64,000 nt of DNA from Streptomyces antnestii (GTDB lineage: Bacteria; Actinomycetota; Actinomycetes; Streptomycetales; Streptomycetaceae): positions 1 to 64,000 of the forward strand of contig NZ_RZYA01000024.1 of assembly GCF_004005495.1 (NCBI RefSeq). Reading direction: 5' to 3'. A model generated the notes under the pieces. That model ran no database searches and had not been told where the DNA came from. It saw nothing but the letters and a program-made list of their open reading frames with translations. The position numbers were made by a program, and so were the translations under genes. Shown one piece after another: positions 1-7,293 of this stretch; position 1 is the stretch's first letter, and each line of letters begins with the position of its first letter.

Positions 1-127
1 CCGCGAGGTCGGCGACAGCCTCGTCTTCATGGACGGCGGCGTCGTCGTCGAATCCGGCCACCCCCGCGACGTCCTCACCAACCCCCAGCACGAACGCACC
101 CAGTCCTTCCTCTCCAAGGTCCTGTAA
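1..127 (+). CDS. Amino-acid ABC transporter ATP-binding protein, C-terminal fragment
   Basis: Only the last 41 codons are inside the window (reading frame from base 2, stop TAA 125-127); the 5' part lies upstream. The tail reads REVGDSLVFMDGG, then VVESG, and ends FLSKVL. This ending is typical of GlnQ/GluA-type ATPases of polar amino-acid importers: the D-loop/H-loop strand followed by a short C-terminal helix. No Walker motifs are visible because they lie outside. The stop codon sits inside an 18-bp direct duplication (116-151), and a strong hairpin terminator follows at 158-197. The family call rests on the tail only; the substrate cannot be told. Confidence 0.7.
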   Translation, partial: REVGDSLVFMDGGVVVESGHPRDVLTNPQHERTQSFLSKVL

Positions 128-151
128 AGCGCGAAGGTCCTGTAAAGCACG
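116..151 (+). repeat. 18-bp tandem duplication over a stop codon
   Basis: The unit aaggtcctgtaaagc plus three bases occurs twice in a row (116-133 and 134-151). It contains the TAA stop of the upstream ATPase gene. Because 18 is a multiple of three, the second copy puts a backup TAA in the same frame. Confidence 0.85.
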
Positions 152-157
152 ACGGTG

Positions 158-197
158 AAAGGGGCGGTACGGGCCACACGGCCCGTACCGCCCCTTT
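158..197 (+). terminator. Rho-independent-type hairpin after the ABC ATPase gene
   Basis: Perfect 18-bp inverted repeat (158-175 and 180-197) with a 4-base loop. The arm begins aaaggggcgg. There is no long T tract, as is usual for Streptomyces terminators. Confidence 0.85.
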
Positions 198-312
198 CCC
201 ATGCGCACCCCGTCCCCGTCCCCAGGAACCCTCCCGTACGTAATACCCTCGAATCAGAAGCGTCCATTACGCCCCCACGCCAGCACATAGACCGCCCCGG
301 TAAGGACTCACA

Positions 313-942
313 GTGGAACTGGCCTATTACTCGGACTACGCCGTACGCCTGGTCAACACCGAGGAACCGGGGCGCGGCAAGGACTCCCTGACCACGGTCG
401 ACGCGGTGCGCGACCTGTTCGGGGTCCAGCAGTCGGCGGCCCGGCGCGCCACGGACGCCGACCTGACCCGCTTCCGCGGTGTACGGGCGCGCCTGCGCTC
501 CGTCTTCGACGCGGCGGACAGCGGCGACGAGACGCTCGCCGTCGACCTGCTGAACTCGCTCCTCCTGGAGTTCCCGGTCAGCCCGCAGATCTCCGGGCAC
601 GACCACCGCGACGACGACGGCCGCCCGCTGTGGCACATGCACCTGGCGGACCACCCGTCGAACGCGACGGCGGGGTACGCGGCGATCGCCGCGATGGGCC
701 TCGCCTTCCACCTCACCGAGTACGGCGTGGACCGCCTCGGCCTGTGCCAGGCCGCGCCCTGCCGCAACGCCTACCTGGACACGTCGACGAACCGCTCCCG
801 GCGCTACTGCTCGGACCGCTGTGCGACCCGGGCCAACGTGGCGGCCTACCGCGCCCGCAAGCGCGCCGAGGCGGACCGGTCGGACAGCACGGGCCGCAGC
901 GCGGAGAACGCCCACGCCGCGACGGCCACGAGCGAGCGCTGA
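313..942 (+). CDS. CGNR zinc finger domain protein (putative transcriptional regulator)
   Basis: 209 aa. The N-terminal 130 residues match the ABATE-type domain that usually precedes CGNR fingers (VRLVNTEEP near the start). The C-terminal third carries the zinc finger: GLCQAAPCRNAYLDTS, then RRYCSDRCATR and the basic stretch VAAYRARKR, so four cysteines and an arginine-rich helix. Such proteins are regarded as DNA-binding regulators; target and ligand are unknown. The GTG at 313 is preceded by AAGGA at a suitable distance. The 3' end overlaps by 97 bp the end of the convergent sodX gene, so the two ends are encoded on both strands. Confidence 0.8.
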   Translation: MELAYYSDYAVRLVNTEEPGRGKDSLTTVDAVRDLFGVQQSAARRATDADLTRFRGVRARLRSVFDAADSGDETLAVDLLNSLLLEFPVSPQISGHDHRDDDGRPLWHMHLADHPSNATAGYAAIAAMGLAFHLTEYGVDRLGLCQAAPCRNAYLDTSTNRSRRYCSDRCATRANVAAYRARKRAEADRSDSTGRSAENAHAATATSER

Positions 943-1289
943 CGCTCGCCCTCCACCCACGGCTTGCGGCGCCGGAGCCGGCCGCGCACCTTGGCGAGGA
1001 CGAGGTCGTCGGGCACCGCCCCGTACACCTCGCTGTCGCCGCCCGCGTGGGGGTTGTCGCCGAGCACCCACCAACCCCCTTCCCTGCGTTCGGAGATCCG
1101 CTTCACCACGAGCAGATCCTGCTGGAACGGGTGCCGCAGGATCACCACGTCCCCCGGCCGCACCCGGGCGCCGTGCTGCACGAGCATCCAGTCCCCCGGA
1201 TACAGCGTGGGCACCATCGACGGCCCGTCCACCTCGATGATCTGGAACGGCACCCTGGCCTCCCGCGTCTTCGCCGCCGTCTCAGCCAT
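846..1289 (-). CDS. sodX: Nickel-type superoxide dismutase maturation protease
   Basis: 147 aa, S26 signal-peptidase fold. Visible motifs are DGPSMVPTLYPGD (catalytic Ser in SMxPT), DVVILRHP, LLVVKRIS (catalytic Lys) and WWVLGDNP followed by SEVYG. It has no clear N-terminal membrane anchor, unlike housekeeping signal peptidases, as expected for the enzyme that removes the Ni-SOD leader. It lies divergently beside sodN, which is the usual arrangement. The ATG at 1289 is preceded by GGGGAGGATG-type SD sequence; a longer frame to 1439 exists but has no better start. The 3' end overlaps the CGNR gene. Confidence 0.88.
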   Translation of the reverse strand: MAETAAKTREARVPFQIIEVDGPSMVPTLYPGDWMLVQHGARVRPGDVVILRHPFQQDLLVVKRISERREGGWWVLGDNPHAGGDSEVYGAVPDDLVLAKVRGRLRRRKPWVEGERQRSLVAVAAWAFSALRPVLSDRSASARLRAR

Positions 1290-1455
1290 TAAGACATCCT
1301 CCCCGGATCCGCCCGCCGGTCCACCGGTCCCATCCTCCACCAGTCCCGGTCGCGCCCTGGACTTTTGTCCTAAGCCCATGGGGGCACCAGAGAAAACCCC
1401 TCTGCCACGGAGTAATGTCCCACCTGAGAAGACGATCACGAGGAAGGACAGCTAC

Positions 1456-1851
1456 ATGCGTTCCCGCCTGTTTGCCCCCAAGGTGAAGGCCAGCGCCCAC
1501 TGCGACCTGCCCTGCGGCGTGTACGACCCGGCCCAGGCCCGCATCGAGGCGGAGTCGGTCAAGGCCGTCCAGGACAAGATGGCCGCCAACGACGACGCGG
1601 CGTTCCAGACGCGCGCCATCGTCATCAAGGAGCAGCGCGCCGAGCTCGCCAAGCACCACGTGTCGGTGCTGTGGAGCGACTACTTCAAGCCCCCGCACTT
1701 CGAGAAGTACCCGGAGCTGCACCAGCTGGTCAACGACACCCTCAAGGCCCTCTCGGCCGCGAAGGCCTCGTCGGACCCGGCCACGGGCCAGAAGGCGCTG
1801 GACTACATCGCCCAGATCGACAAGATCTTCTGGGAGACGAAGAAGGCCTGA
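1456..1851 (+). CDS. sodN: Nickel superoxide dismutase precursor
   Basis: 131 aa. The 14-residue leader MRSRLFAPKVKASA is followed by the nickel hook HCDLPCGVYDP. After cleavage His1, Cys2 and Cys6 bind Ni in the hexameric enzyme that dismutes superoxide in the cytoplasm. The remaining helices (FQTRAIVIKEQRAE, ALDYIAQIDKIFWETKKA) match the family closely. SD GAGGAAGGA precedes the ATG. In S. coelicolor this gene is nickel-induced through Nur and a 3'UTR-derived small RNA from sodF that pairs with the sodN leader; whether that applies here cannot be seen. A perfect terminator follows at 1872-1910. Confidence 0.97.
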   Translation: MRSRLFAPKVKASAHCDLPCGVYDPAQARIEAESVKAVQDKMAANDDAAFQTRAIVIKEQRAELAKHHVSVLWSDYFKPPHFEKYPELHQLVNDTLKALSAAKASSDPATGQKALDYIAQIDKIFWETKKA

Positions 1852-1871
1852 CGCCTTCCCGTCGTCCGTTC

Positions 1872-1910
1872 CGACAGCACCCGGCATCCGCGCGGAGCCG
1901 GGTGCTGTCG
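1872..1910 (+). terminator. Terminator after sodN
   Basis: Perfect 14-bp inverted repeat cgacagcacccggc (1872-1885) / gccgggtgctgtcg (1897-1910), loop 11 nt, 20 bp after the sodN stop. Confidence 0.85.
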
Positions 1911-1943
1911 GCGTTCCCGGTGGGTTCGGGTAGCGTCCCCCGG

Positions 1944-2783
1944 ATGGACCTGTCGCGCCCCCGCCTTCTCTACGTCACCGATCTCGCGTACCCGGCCCGT
2001 GGCCGCCGCTACTGCGACGAGGACATATGGCTGTCGTCGCGTCTGCGCGAGGAGTTCGACGTCGCCCTGTGCCACCCGCTGGACGCCGCCGCCCTGATGG
2101 ACGGCTTCGACGCGGTCGTCGTGCGCAACAGCGGGCCCGTACTGCACTACCAGGCCGCGTACGACGCGTTCCGTGAGCGGGCGCTCGCCGGCGGGGTGCC
2201 GGTCTTCAACGCGCTGTCCGGGAAGGGCGACATGGCCGGGAAGGGCTATCTGCTCGACCTGACCGCCGCCGGGTATCCGGTCATCCCCACGGTCGCCCGG
2301 GCAGCCGATCTCCAGCTGCTGCCCGACGCGGACGAGTACGCGGTCAAGCCGGTGCTCGGTGCCGATTCCATCGGCCTGGAGTTCGTCGGCCGCGAGGCGC
2401 TGTCCGCCCTGGACCTCGACGGCGGCGCCCTCCTCGTCCAGCCCCGGATCCGCTTCCGCTACGAGGTCTCGTTCTACTTCGTCGACCGGAGCCTCCAGTA
2501 CGCCCTGTACGCGCCCCGGCCCGAGGAGCGGTGGGCCCTGGAACCGTACGAACCCACCGACGCGGACCGGGAGTTCGCGCAGAAGTTCGTCGACTGGAAC
2601 ACCATCGGCCACGGCATCCAGCGCGTGGACGCCTGCCGCACGCCGGAGGGCGGGCTGCTCCTGGTCGAGCTGGAGGACCTGAACCCCTATCTGTCCCTGG
2701 ACCTGGCCGGCGCGGACGCGCGGGACGCGTTCGTCACGGCGATGACGCACTCGCTGCGGGGGCTACTGGCCGCCCGCGTCTGA
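1944..2783 (+). CDS. ATP-grasp domain protein, function unknown
   Basis: 279 aa. The N-terminal half resembles a pre-ATP-grasp domain (LLYVTDLAYPARGRRYCDEDIW, then DAVVVRNSGPVL). The middle has the ATP-grasp lysine strand EYAVKPVLGADSIGLEF and a hinge LLVQPRIRFRYEVSFYFV. The C-terminus has LLLVELEDLNPYLSL, equivalent to the Mg-binding E/N strand. These proteins ligate a carboxylate to an amine or thiol; the substrate is not recognisable. The ATG is chosen because TAGCGT lies 7 nt upstream (1931-1936), a leaderless-promoter pattern; there is no SD. The 3' end overlaps the convergent MFS gene by 21 bp, inside a 15-bp duplication that includes the stop. Confidence 0.75.
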   Translation: MDLSRPRLLYVTDLAYPARGRRYCDEDIWLSSRLREEFDVALCHPLDAAALMDGFDAVVVRNSGPVLHYQAAYDAFRERALAGGVPVFNALSGKGDMAGKGYLLDLTAAGYPVIPTVARAADLQLLPDADEYAVKPVLGADSIGLEFVGREALSALDLDGGALLVQPRIRFRYEVSFYFVDRSLQYALYAPRPEERWALEPYEPTDADREFAQKFVDWNTIGHGIQRVDACRTPEGGLLLVELEDLNPYLSLDLAGADARDAFVTAMTHSLRGLLAARV

Positions 2784-4274
2784 CACGGGCGCGTCTGACA
2801 CGGGCGCGCCGGATCGGCTGTCGCGCCGGGGGCGGAGGAACAGCGCGGCGAGCACCGAACCGGCCGCCACCAGCAGCGCGTTGACGAGTACGGCCGTGGA
2901 GACCCCGGACAGGACCGCGTCCGGGCCGCTCGCGCCGGCCACCCGGGCGGTGACGACCGCGCTCATCACGGGGATGCCCATGGCGATGCCGACCTGCTGG
3001 GTCATGGTCGCGAGCCCGGTGGCGAGCCCCTGCTCCTCGTCGGGCAGCCCGGACGTGGCCGTCACCATGAAGCCGACGATCACCAGCATGTTGCCGACGC
3101 CCCCGACGAACGTCGCCGCGAGGAGCAGCCAGATCCAGGCGCCCGACGTGCCGAGCGCCACCAGGGCGAGCGTCGCGACGGCCTGGACGGCGCCGCCGAC
3201 GACGATGGTGGTCCGGTTGCCGAGGCGTCCGACGGCTCGGCCGCCGAGCGTGCCGCCGAGCACCGTGCCGAGCCCGAGGACGCCGAAGGCGAGGCCCGTG
3301 GCGAGCGGCGAGTAGCCAAGGACTTCCTGCAGGTAGAGCGTGAGCAGGAAGACGAGGGACGTCTCGGTGACGAAGGCGATGAGGCCGGCGGCGTTGCCCC
3401 AGATCACGGTGCGCCGCTTGAGGATGCGGAGGGGGACGAGGGGCGCGGCGGCGCGCTTCTCGACGAACCCGAAGGCGACGAGGAGTGCGACTCCGGCGAG
3501 CAGCGCGGCAAGGGTCGTGGGGGCGCCCCAGCCGGTCTCGCCGGCCTGCGTGAGGCCATGGACGAGGAGCAGGAGTCCGCCGGTGACGGTCGCGGCGCCG
3601 GGCAGGTCGAGGCGGGGGCGGTGCGCGGGGCGGGAGTCGGTGATGACGGACGGGGCGAGGGCGAGGACGAGCGCGGCCACGGGGACGTTGACGAAGAACG
3701 CCCAGCGCCAGGAGAGCAGGTCGGTGAGCAGCCCGCCGAGAATCGCGCCCGCGGTGAAGCCGGCGGACATCAGGGCCCCGTTGAGGCCGAGCGCGCGTTC
3801 GCGCAGTGGGCCCTCCTTGAACGCGGTGGTCAGGAGGGCGAGTCCGGCCGGGGTGACGGCGGCGGTCGCGAGACCCTGCAACACCCGTGCCACGAGGAGG
3901 ACTTCGGGCGATCCGGCGAGCCCTCCGAGGAGGGAGGAGGTGCCGAGGACCGCCATGCCGGCGAGGAACAGCCGCTTGCGGCCCACGAGGTCGGCGACGC
4001 GGCCGAAGAGCAGGGTGAACCCGGCGGCGGCGAGCGCGAACGACGTCGCGATCCACTGGAGTCGGGACAGCGGGAAGCCGAGGCCCTCGCCGACGACGGG
4101 CAGCGCGACGTTCAGGATCGAGAAGTCCACGGCGATCATGAACTGGGCGCCGAGGAGGAGGGTGAGGACGAGCTTCTGCCGGGCCGTCATGCGCGGGGGC
4201 GACGCGACGGCGGGGGCGGGTGAGGTCTGTGTGGGTGTGGTCTGTGTGGGTGAGGTTCGCGTGGGCGCCGACAT
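2763..4274 (-). CDS. MFS multidrug-type transporter (DHA2/EmrB-QacA family)
   Basis: About 503 aa. After a 30-residue low-complexity N-terminus (PTQTTPTQTSP) come about 14 hydrophobic segments. The first contains FMIAVDFSILNVALP; the loop 2-3 motif is GRVADLVGRKR and the motif C-like stretch is LGLNGALMSAGFTAG, all typical of DHA2 drug/proton antiporters in the cytoplasmic membrane. The ATG at 4274 has AAGGAG about 10 bases upstream; a start at 4301 lacks an SD. The C-terminus APVSDAPVSDAGGQ reflects a 15-bp DNA duplication shared with the end of the ATP-grasp gene. No adjacent regulator suggests a substrate. Confidence 0.9.
   Translation of the reverse strand: MSAPTRTSPTQTTPTQTSPAPAVASPPRMTARQKLVLTLLLGAQFMIAVDFSILNVALPVVGEGLGFPLSRLQWIATSFALAAAGFTLLFGRVADLVGRKRLFLAGMAVLGTSSLLGGLAGSPEVLLVARVLQGLATAAVTPAGLALLTTAFKEGPLRERALGLNGALMSAGFTAGAILGGLLTDLLSWRWAFFVNVPVAALVLALAPSVITDSRPAHRPRLDLPGAATVTGGLLLLVHGLTQAGETGWGAPTTLAALLAGVALLVAFGFVEKRAAAPLVPLRILKRRTVIWGNAAGLIAFVTETSLVFLLTLYLQEVLGYSPLATGLAFGVLGLGTVLGGTLGGRAVGRLGNRTTIVVGGAVQAVATLALVALGTSGAWIWLLLAATFVGGVGNMLVIVGFMVTATSGLPDEEQGLATGLATMTQQVGIAMGIPVMSAVVTARVAGASGPDAVLSGVSTAVLVNALLVAAGSVLAALFLRPRRDSRSGAPVSDAPVSDAGGQ
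2776..2805. repeat. 15-bp tandem duplication over a stop codon
   Basis: gcgtctgacacgggc occurs twice (2776-2790, 2791-2805). On the plus strand each copy holds a TGA; the first is the stop of the ATP-grasp gene. On the minus strand the same bases encode the repeated APVSD of the MFS transporter. Confidence 0.85.
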
Positions 4275-4371
4275 GGCGGGCGGGCTCCTTAAATGGCTCA
4301 ACGTTCCCGTTAAGGCACGCCAAACGTAACAGAGGGGAGCGCACTAAAGGAACCCACGTCCCATTACGGCT

Positions 4372-4704
4372 TCATCGGTCCGCCCCCCACCCCAGCACGA
4401 CGGTCACGGCGTCGACCGGCAACGGCCCGTAGATGTGCGGGAATTCCTCGCCGCCGGGCTTCGCCGCCTCGAACCTGACCGGTGCGGGCACCCGCGTGCT
4501 GTCGATGACCAGGACCACCAGCTCGTCGGGCCCGTCGTAATCGCCGTACAGGAAGTCGGCCACCGGCTGGAGCTGGTGGGCGAGCGAGCAGTGGATGAAG
4601 CCCTCTTCGGCGAGGGTCCGGCCGCGCGTGGACACCTCGTAGGCGCCGGACCGGCAGGCCGCGTCCCACAGGGCGCGTTCGGTGATGTGCAGGAGTTCAG
4701 TCAT
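4372..4704 (-). CDS. DUF952 family protein
   Basis: 110 aa, full length for the family. Conserved features are LLHITERALWDAA, EGFIHCSLAHQLQPVADFLYG, VVLVIDSTRV and FPHIYGPLPVDAV. The fold is related to ADP-ribosyltransferase-like domains, but the biochemical role is not established. The start is taken at ATG 4704 because TACGTT lies 7 nt upstream (4712-4717 on the complement), giving a leaderless arrangement; the TTG at 4713 would lie inside that promoter. The gene sits just downstream of the ECF42 gene (21 bp) but probably has its own promoter. Confidence 0.85.
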   Translation of the reverse strand: MTELLHITERALWDAACRSGAYEVSTRGRTLAEEGFIHCSLAHQLQPVADFLYGDYDGPDELVVLVIDSTRVPAPVRFEAAKPGGEEFPHIYGPLPVDAVTVVLGWGADR

Positions 4705-4725
4705 ACGGGACAACGTACGGGCGCG

Positions 4726-5952
4726 TCAGCCGAGGCGGGCCGCCCGGACGCCCAGATAACGCTTCTCCGGGCGGCTGAGCGTGCCGCTCGCCGCCGCCTG
4801 GTAGGCCGCCCGCGCCGCGTCACGGTCCCCGGCCAGTTCAAGGAGGTGACCGCGCACGGCGGCGAGCCGGTGGTGCCCGCCCAGGGCCTCCGTCAGTTTG
4901 TCCGTCTCCGCCAGGCCCGCCTCGGGCCCGTGCACCATGGCCACGGCGACCGCCCGGCCGAGCGCGGCCATCGCGTCGCCCTCGGGCACGACCCGCACGA
5001 GCAGGTCGTAGAGGGCGAGGATCTGCGGCCAGTCGGTGTCCTCGGCGCGCGACGCCTCGTCGTGCAACGCGGCGATGGCCGCCTGGAGTTGGTACGGGCC
5101 CACCGGTCCGCGCGGGAGCGCCGCGGCGACCAGCGCGACGCCCTCCGCGATCGCCTCGCGGTCCCACAGGGAGCGGTCCTGTTCGTCGAGGCGGACCAGT
5201 TCGCCCGCAGCGTCGGTGCGGGCCGCGCGGCGCGCGTCGGTGAGCAGCATGAGGGCGAGCAGCCCGGCGACCTCGCTGTCGTCGGGCAGCAGCGCACGGA
5301 CGGCGCGGGTCAGCCGGATCGCCTCTCGGGCCAGGTCGGCGCGCTGGAGCCGGGGCCCCGACGACGCCGTGTACCCCTCGTTGAAGATCAGGTAGAGAAC
5401 CTGGAGGACGGCGGGCAGGCGCTCGCGCCAGTCGCCGGGGAGGCTGAACCGCACGCCCCGCACCTTCTGCTTGGCGCGGCTGACGCGCTGCGCCATGGTC
5501 GGCTCCGGCACGAGGAAGGCGCGGGCGATCTCGGCGGTCGTCAGGCCGCCGACTGCGCGCAGGGTGAGGGCGATCTGGGCGGCGGGGGTGAGCTCCGGGT
5601 GGCAGCACAGGTAGAGCAGGGTGAGGGTGTCGTCCTCGGAGGGGGCCCGGCTCTCGCCAGGCGGTGGCGCCGTGAACGCGTCGCGCGGGGTGAGCGCCGC
5701 GTCCGCCTCCTCGCGTCTGCGGCGTGCGTCGTCGCTGCGCAGGGTGTCGACGAGGCGCCGGGACGCGACCTTGATCAGCCAGCCGCGCGGGTTGCCGGGC
5801 ACCCCGGCCTCGGGCCACTGCCGGGCGGCGGCGAGCAGGGCCTCCTGCACTGCGTCCTCGGCGGCGTCGAAGTGCCCGTAACGGCGGACGAGCGCGCCGA
5901 GGACCTGCGGCGCGTTACGGCGGAGCAGGTCCTCGGTCTCCGGGGTCAGCAC
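4726..5952 (-). CDS. ECF42-type RNA polymerase sigma factor with C-terminal TPR-like domain
   Basis: 408 aa. Sigma region 2 spans about residues 8-75 (YGHFDAAEDAVQEALLAA, GWLIKVASRRLVDTLR). Sigma 4 spans about 110-170 (LTTAEIARAFLVPEPTMAQRVSRAKQKVR). A 230-residue helical TPR-like extension begins at YLIFNEGYTAS. This architecture plus an upstream DGPF protein defines group ECF42, which has no anti-sigma factor and is controlled by its C-terminal domain. GTG 5952 opens in GTGCTGACC, the third copy of a 32-bp tandem repeat, and overlaps the stop of a micro-ORF (5946-5984). Translation is therefore probably coupled to the preceding frames. Target genes usually include the DGPF gene itself. Confidence 0.93.
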   Translation of the reverse strand: MLTPETEDLLRRNAPQVLGALVRRYGHFDAAEDAVQEALLAAARQWPEAGVPGNPRGWLIKVASRRLVDTLRSDDARRRREEADAALTPRDAFTAPPPGESRAPSEDDTLTLLYLCCHPELTPAAQIALTLRAVGGLTTAEIARAFLVPEPTMAQRVSRAKQKVRGVRFSLPGDWRERLPAVLQVLYLIFNEGYTASSGPRLQRADLAREAIRLTRAVRALLPDDSEVAGLLALMLLTDARRAARTDAAGELVRLDEQDRSLWDREAIAEGVALVAAALPRGPVGPYQLQAAIAALHDEASRAEDTDWPQILALYDLLVRVVPEGDAMAALGRAVAVAMVHGPEAGLAETDKLTEALGGHHRLAAVRGHLLELAGDRDAARAAYQAAASGTLSRPEKRYLGVRAARLG

Positions 5953-5984
5953 CGCGGCCGGTCCTCGGTCGACGCGGTCAGCAC
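5946..5984 (-). other. Micro-ORF 2 in the DGPF-ECF42 junction
   Basis: GTG start at 5984, 12 codons (VLTASTEDRPRC), TGA at 5946-5948 overlapping the GTG of the ECF42 gene at 5952. It completes a chain of three stop-start overlaps. Translation is inferred only. Confidence 0.45.
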
Positions 5985-6016
5985 CGCAGCACGTCCTCGG
6001 TCGACGCGGTCAGCAC
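5978..6016 (-). other. Micro-ORF 1 in the DGPF-ECF42 junction
   Basis: GTG start at 6016, 12 codons (VLTASTEDVLRC), TGA at 5978-5980. Its start overlaps the DGPF stop (gTGCTGA), and its own stop overlaps the start of micro-ORF 2 in the same way. It is a duplicate of the first codons of the sigma gene. Translation is inferred only. Confidence 0.45.
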
Positions 6017-6426
6017 AAGTCGCCGCCGCCGTCCAGGATGGGGCGGATGACGACCGGGCGGACGGGTGCGCCCTCGGGTCCGGGGCACTCGGCGACGCGC
6101 TTGGCGATCTCCGTGACGCGGTCCAGGCTCTCGCATTCGAGGACCCAGTAACCGGCGAGCAGTTCCTTGGTCTCCCCGTAGGGGCCGTCACTGATCACGG
6201 GCGGGCCGTCCACGCCGGGGGTGACGAAGCGGGTCTGCGCGGGCTCCGCCAGGCCGTTGCCGTCGAGCATCTCCCCGGTCTCGGCGAGGTCGTCGTTGAT
6301 GCTCCGCATGTGGGCGAACATCGCCCGCAGCTCCTCCTCGCTCCAGGCCGGGTTGCCGTCGGACGGCTTGCCCCGCATCGCCTCGTAGTCGAGCTGTGTG
6401 CCCTGCACCATCACCAGGTACTTCAT
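6010..6426 (-). CDS. DGPF/YCII-related protein, ECF42 partner
   Basis: 138 aa. The core carries DGPYGETKELLAGYWVLECES, the DGPF-type signature of YCII-related dimeric ferredoxin-like proteins. It starts MKYLVMVQG. The family is found beside ECF42 sigma factors and is their usual target; its chemistry is unproven. AAGGAG stands 10 bases before the ATG. The stop codon (6010-6012) lies in the first repeat unit and overlaps a GTG, so the ancestral arrangement was probably a direct overlap with the sigma gene. Confidence 0.9.
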   Translation of the reverse strand: MKYLVMVQGTQLDYEAMRGKPSDGNPAWSEEELRAMFAHMRSINDDLAETGEMLDGNGLAEPAQTRFVTPGVDGPPVISDGPYGETKELLAGYWVLECESLDRVTEIAKRVAECPGPEGAPVRPVVIRPILDGGGDLC

Positions 6427-6525
6427 GGCTCTGCGCTCCTTCGGTCCGCCGTCCGCCGGGCGCGGGCGGCTTCATCGGAGACGTCGGAGCGGCAGCAGCG
6501 TTCTCGACACCGCCCGGAAAAAAGT

Positions 6526-7125
6526 CTAGTCGGGGAGGCCCGGACGCTTCCTGCTGTACGTCCGTACGGTCACGCCGTTGCCGAACGTGCGGTTCCGCGT
6601 CGGTTCGAACTCGGTGACCGCGAAGCCGGAGCGGAACATCGGCATGCCCGAGCCCAGGATCACCGGGTAGGTCTTGAGCACCAGCTCGTCCACCTCGTCG
6701 GCGAGCTCACCGGCGAGCGTCGCGCCGCCGCACAGCCAGATGTCGAACTCGCCGTCCTCCGCCTTCAGTTCACGGATCTTCCCGACGAGGTCGTCGGCGA
6801 CGAGCTCCACGTTCGGGTCGGGGGACTTCTCGATCGAGCGCGTCGCGACGTACTCGCGCAGGTGCCCGTACGGGCTGGTCATACCGGCGTCCAGGCCGAG
6901 CTGGTAGCTGGCCCGGCCCTGGATGACGGTGTCGAAACGCTGGTTGGCCCGGTGTTCCAGGCCGAGGGCCCGCCGGCCCTGCGCCGAGATCGTCTCGGGG
7001 TACTCGGTCTTGAGGAAGCCGAGGAACTCGTCGTCCAGGAAGGACATGAAGGCGTTCGCATCCCCGTCCGGACCGCCGATGAAGCCGTCGACCGACACGG
7101 CGACGAAGTACGTGAGCTTTCGCAA
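6526..7125 (-). CDS. Dihydrofolate reductase-like (RibD C-terminal domain) protein
   Basis: 199 aa. Features: RKLTYFVAVSVDGFIGGPDG at the N-terminus, DIWLCGGATLAGELADEVDELVL (the GGxxL NADPH-binding stretch) and YPVILGSGMPMF. This is the YwjB/RibD C-terminal group of putative NADPH reductases; the substrate is not known. The start is TTG 7125, with GGAAAGAG upstream, and it places the canonical N-terminal strand first; a GTG at 7194 would add a proline/arginine tail with no homology sense. The gene is divergent from a TetR gene with an inverted repeat between them, so it is a likely target of that regulator. Confidence 0.85.
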   Translation of the reverse strand: MRKLTYFVAVSVDGFIGGPDGDANAFMSFLDDEFLGFLKTEYPETISAQGRRALGLEHRANQRFDTVIQGRASYQLGLDAGMTSPYGHLREYVATRSIEKSPDPNVELVADDLVGKIRELKAEDGEFDIWLCGGATLAGELADEVDELVLKTYPVILGSGMPMFRSGFAVTEFEPTRNRTFGNGVTVRTYSRKRPGLPD

Positions 7126-7222
7126 GTCGTTCTCTTTCCGCAGGCGACAAGGGTGTCCGGGGGCGTGCCGTGGGCGGTGCGCCGTGGGCGGCACGTGACG
7201 CGGCCGGCACGTGACCCGTCCG

Positions 7223-7258
7223 AACCACTGCAGTTATAGTGCTTCACCTGTAGTGGTT
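7223..7258. promoter_or_regulatory. Candidate operator for the adjacent TetR regulator
   Basis: Inverted repeat aaccactgcag / ctgtagtggtt (7223-7233 and 7248-7258; 10 of 11 pairs match, 14-nt spacer), located 35 bp before the TetR gene and about 100 bp before the divergent reductase. The spacer contains TTATAGTG, which could be a -10 region. Confidence 0.55.
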
Positions 7259-7293
7259 GCAAGAGGTTTCCCTGAGAGAAGGAGCGTCGGCGG

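Larger units (their letters stand above)
5929..6016 (-). repeat. 32-bp period triplication spanning the DGPF stop and ECF42 start
   Basis: The plus-strand unit gtcctcggtcgacgcggtc (24-bp core) starts at 5929 (diverged), 5961 and 5993, exactly 32 bp apart. On the minus strand each copy begins GTGCTGACC, which offers a GTG start overlapping a TGA stop. The first copy downstream of DGPF contains its stop, and the last is the true N-terminus of the sigma gene. Confidence 0.9.

Noticed and set aside
155..391. Plus-strand frame starting in the first terminator
   Set aside because: It begins inside the hairpin and overlaps the CGNR gene out of frame, with no homology.
4435..7239. 934-codon plus-strand open frame over the ECF42, DGPF and reductase genes
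   Set aside because: Spans three unrelated genes on the other strand and has no recognisable domain.
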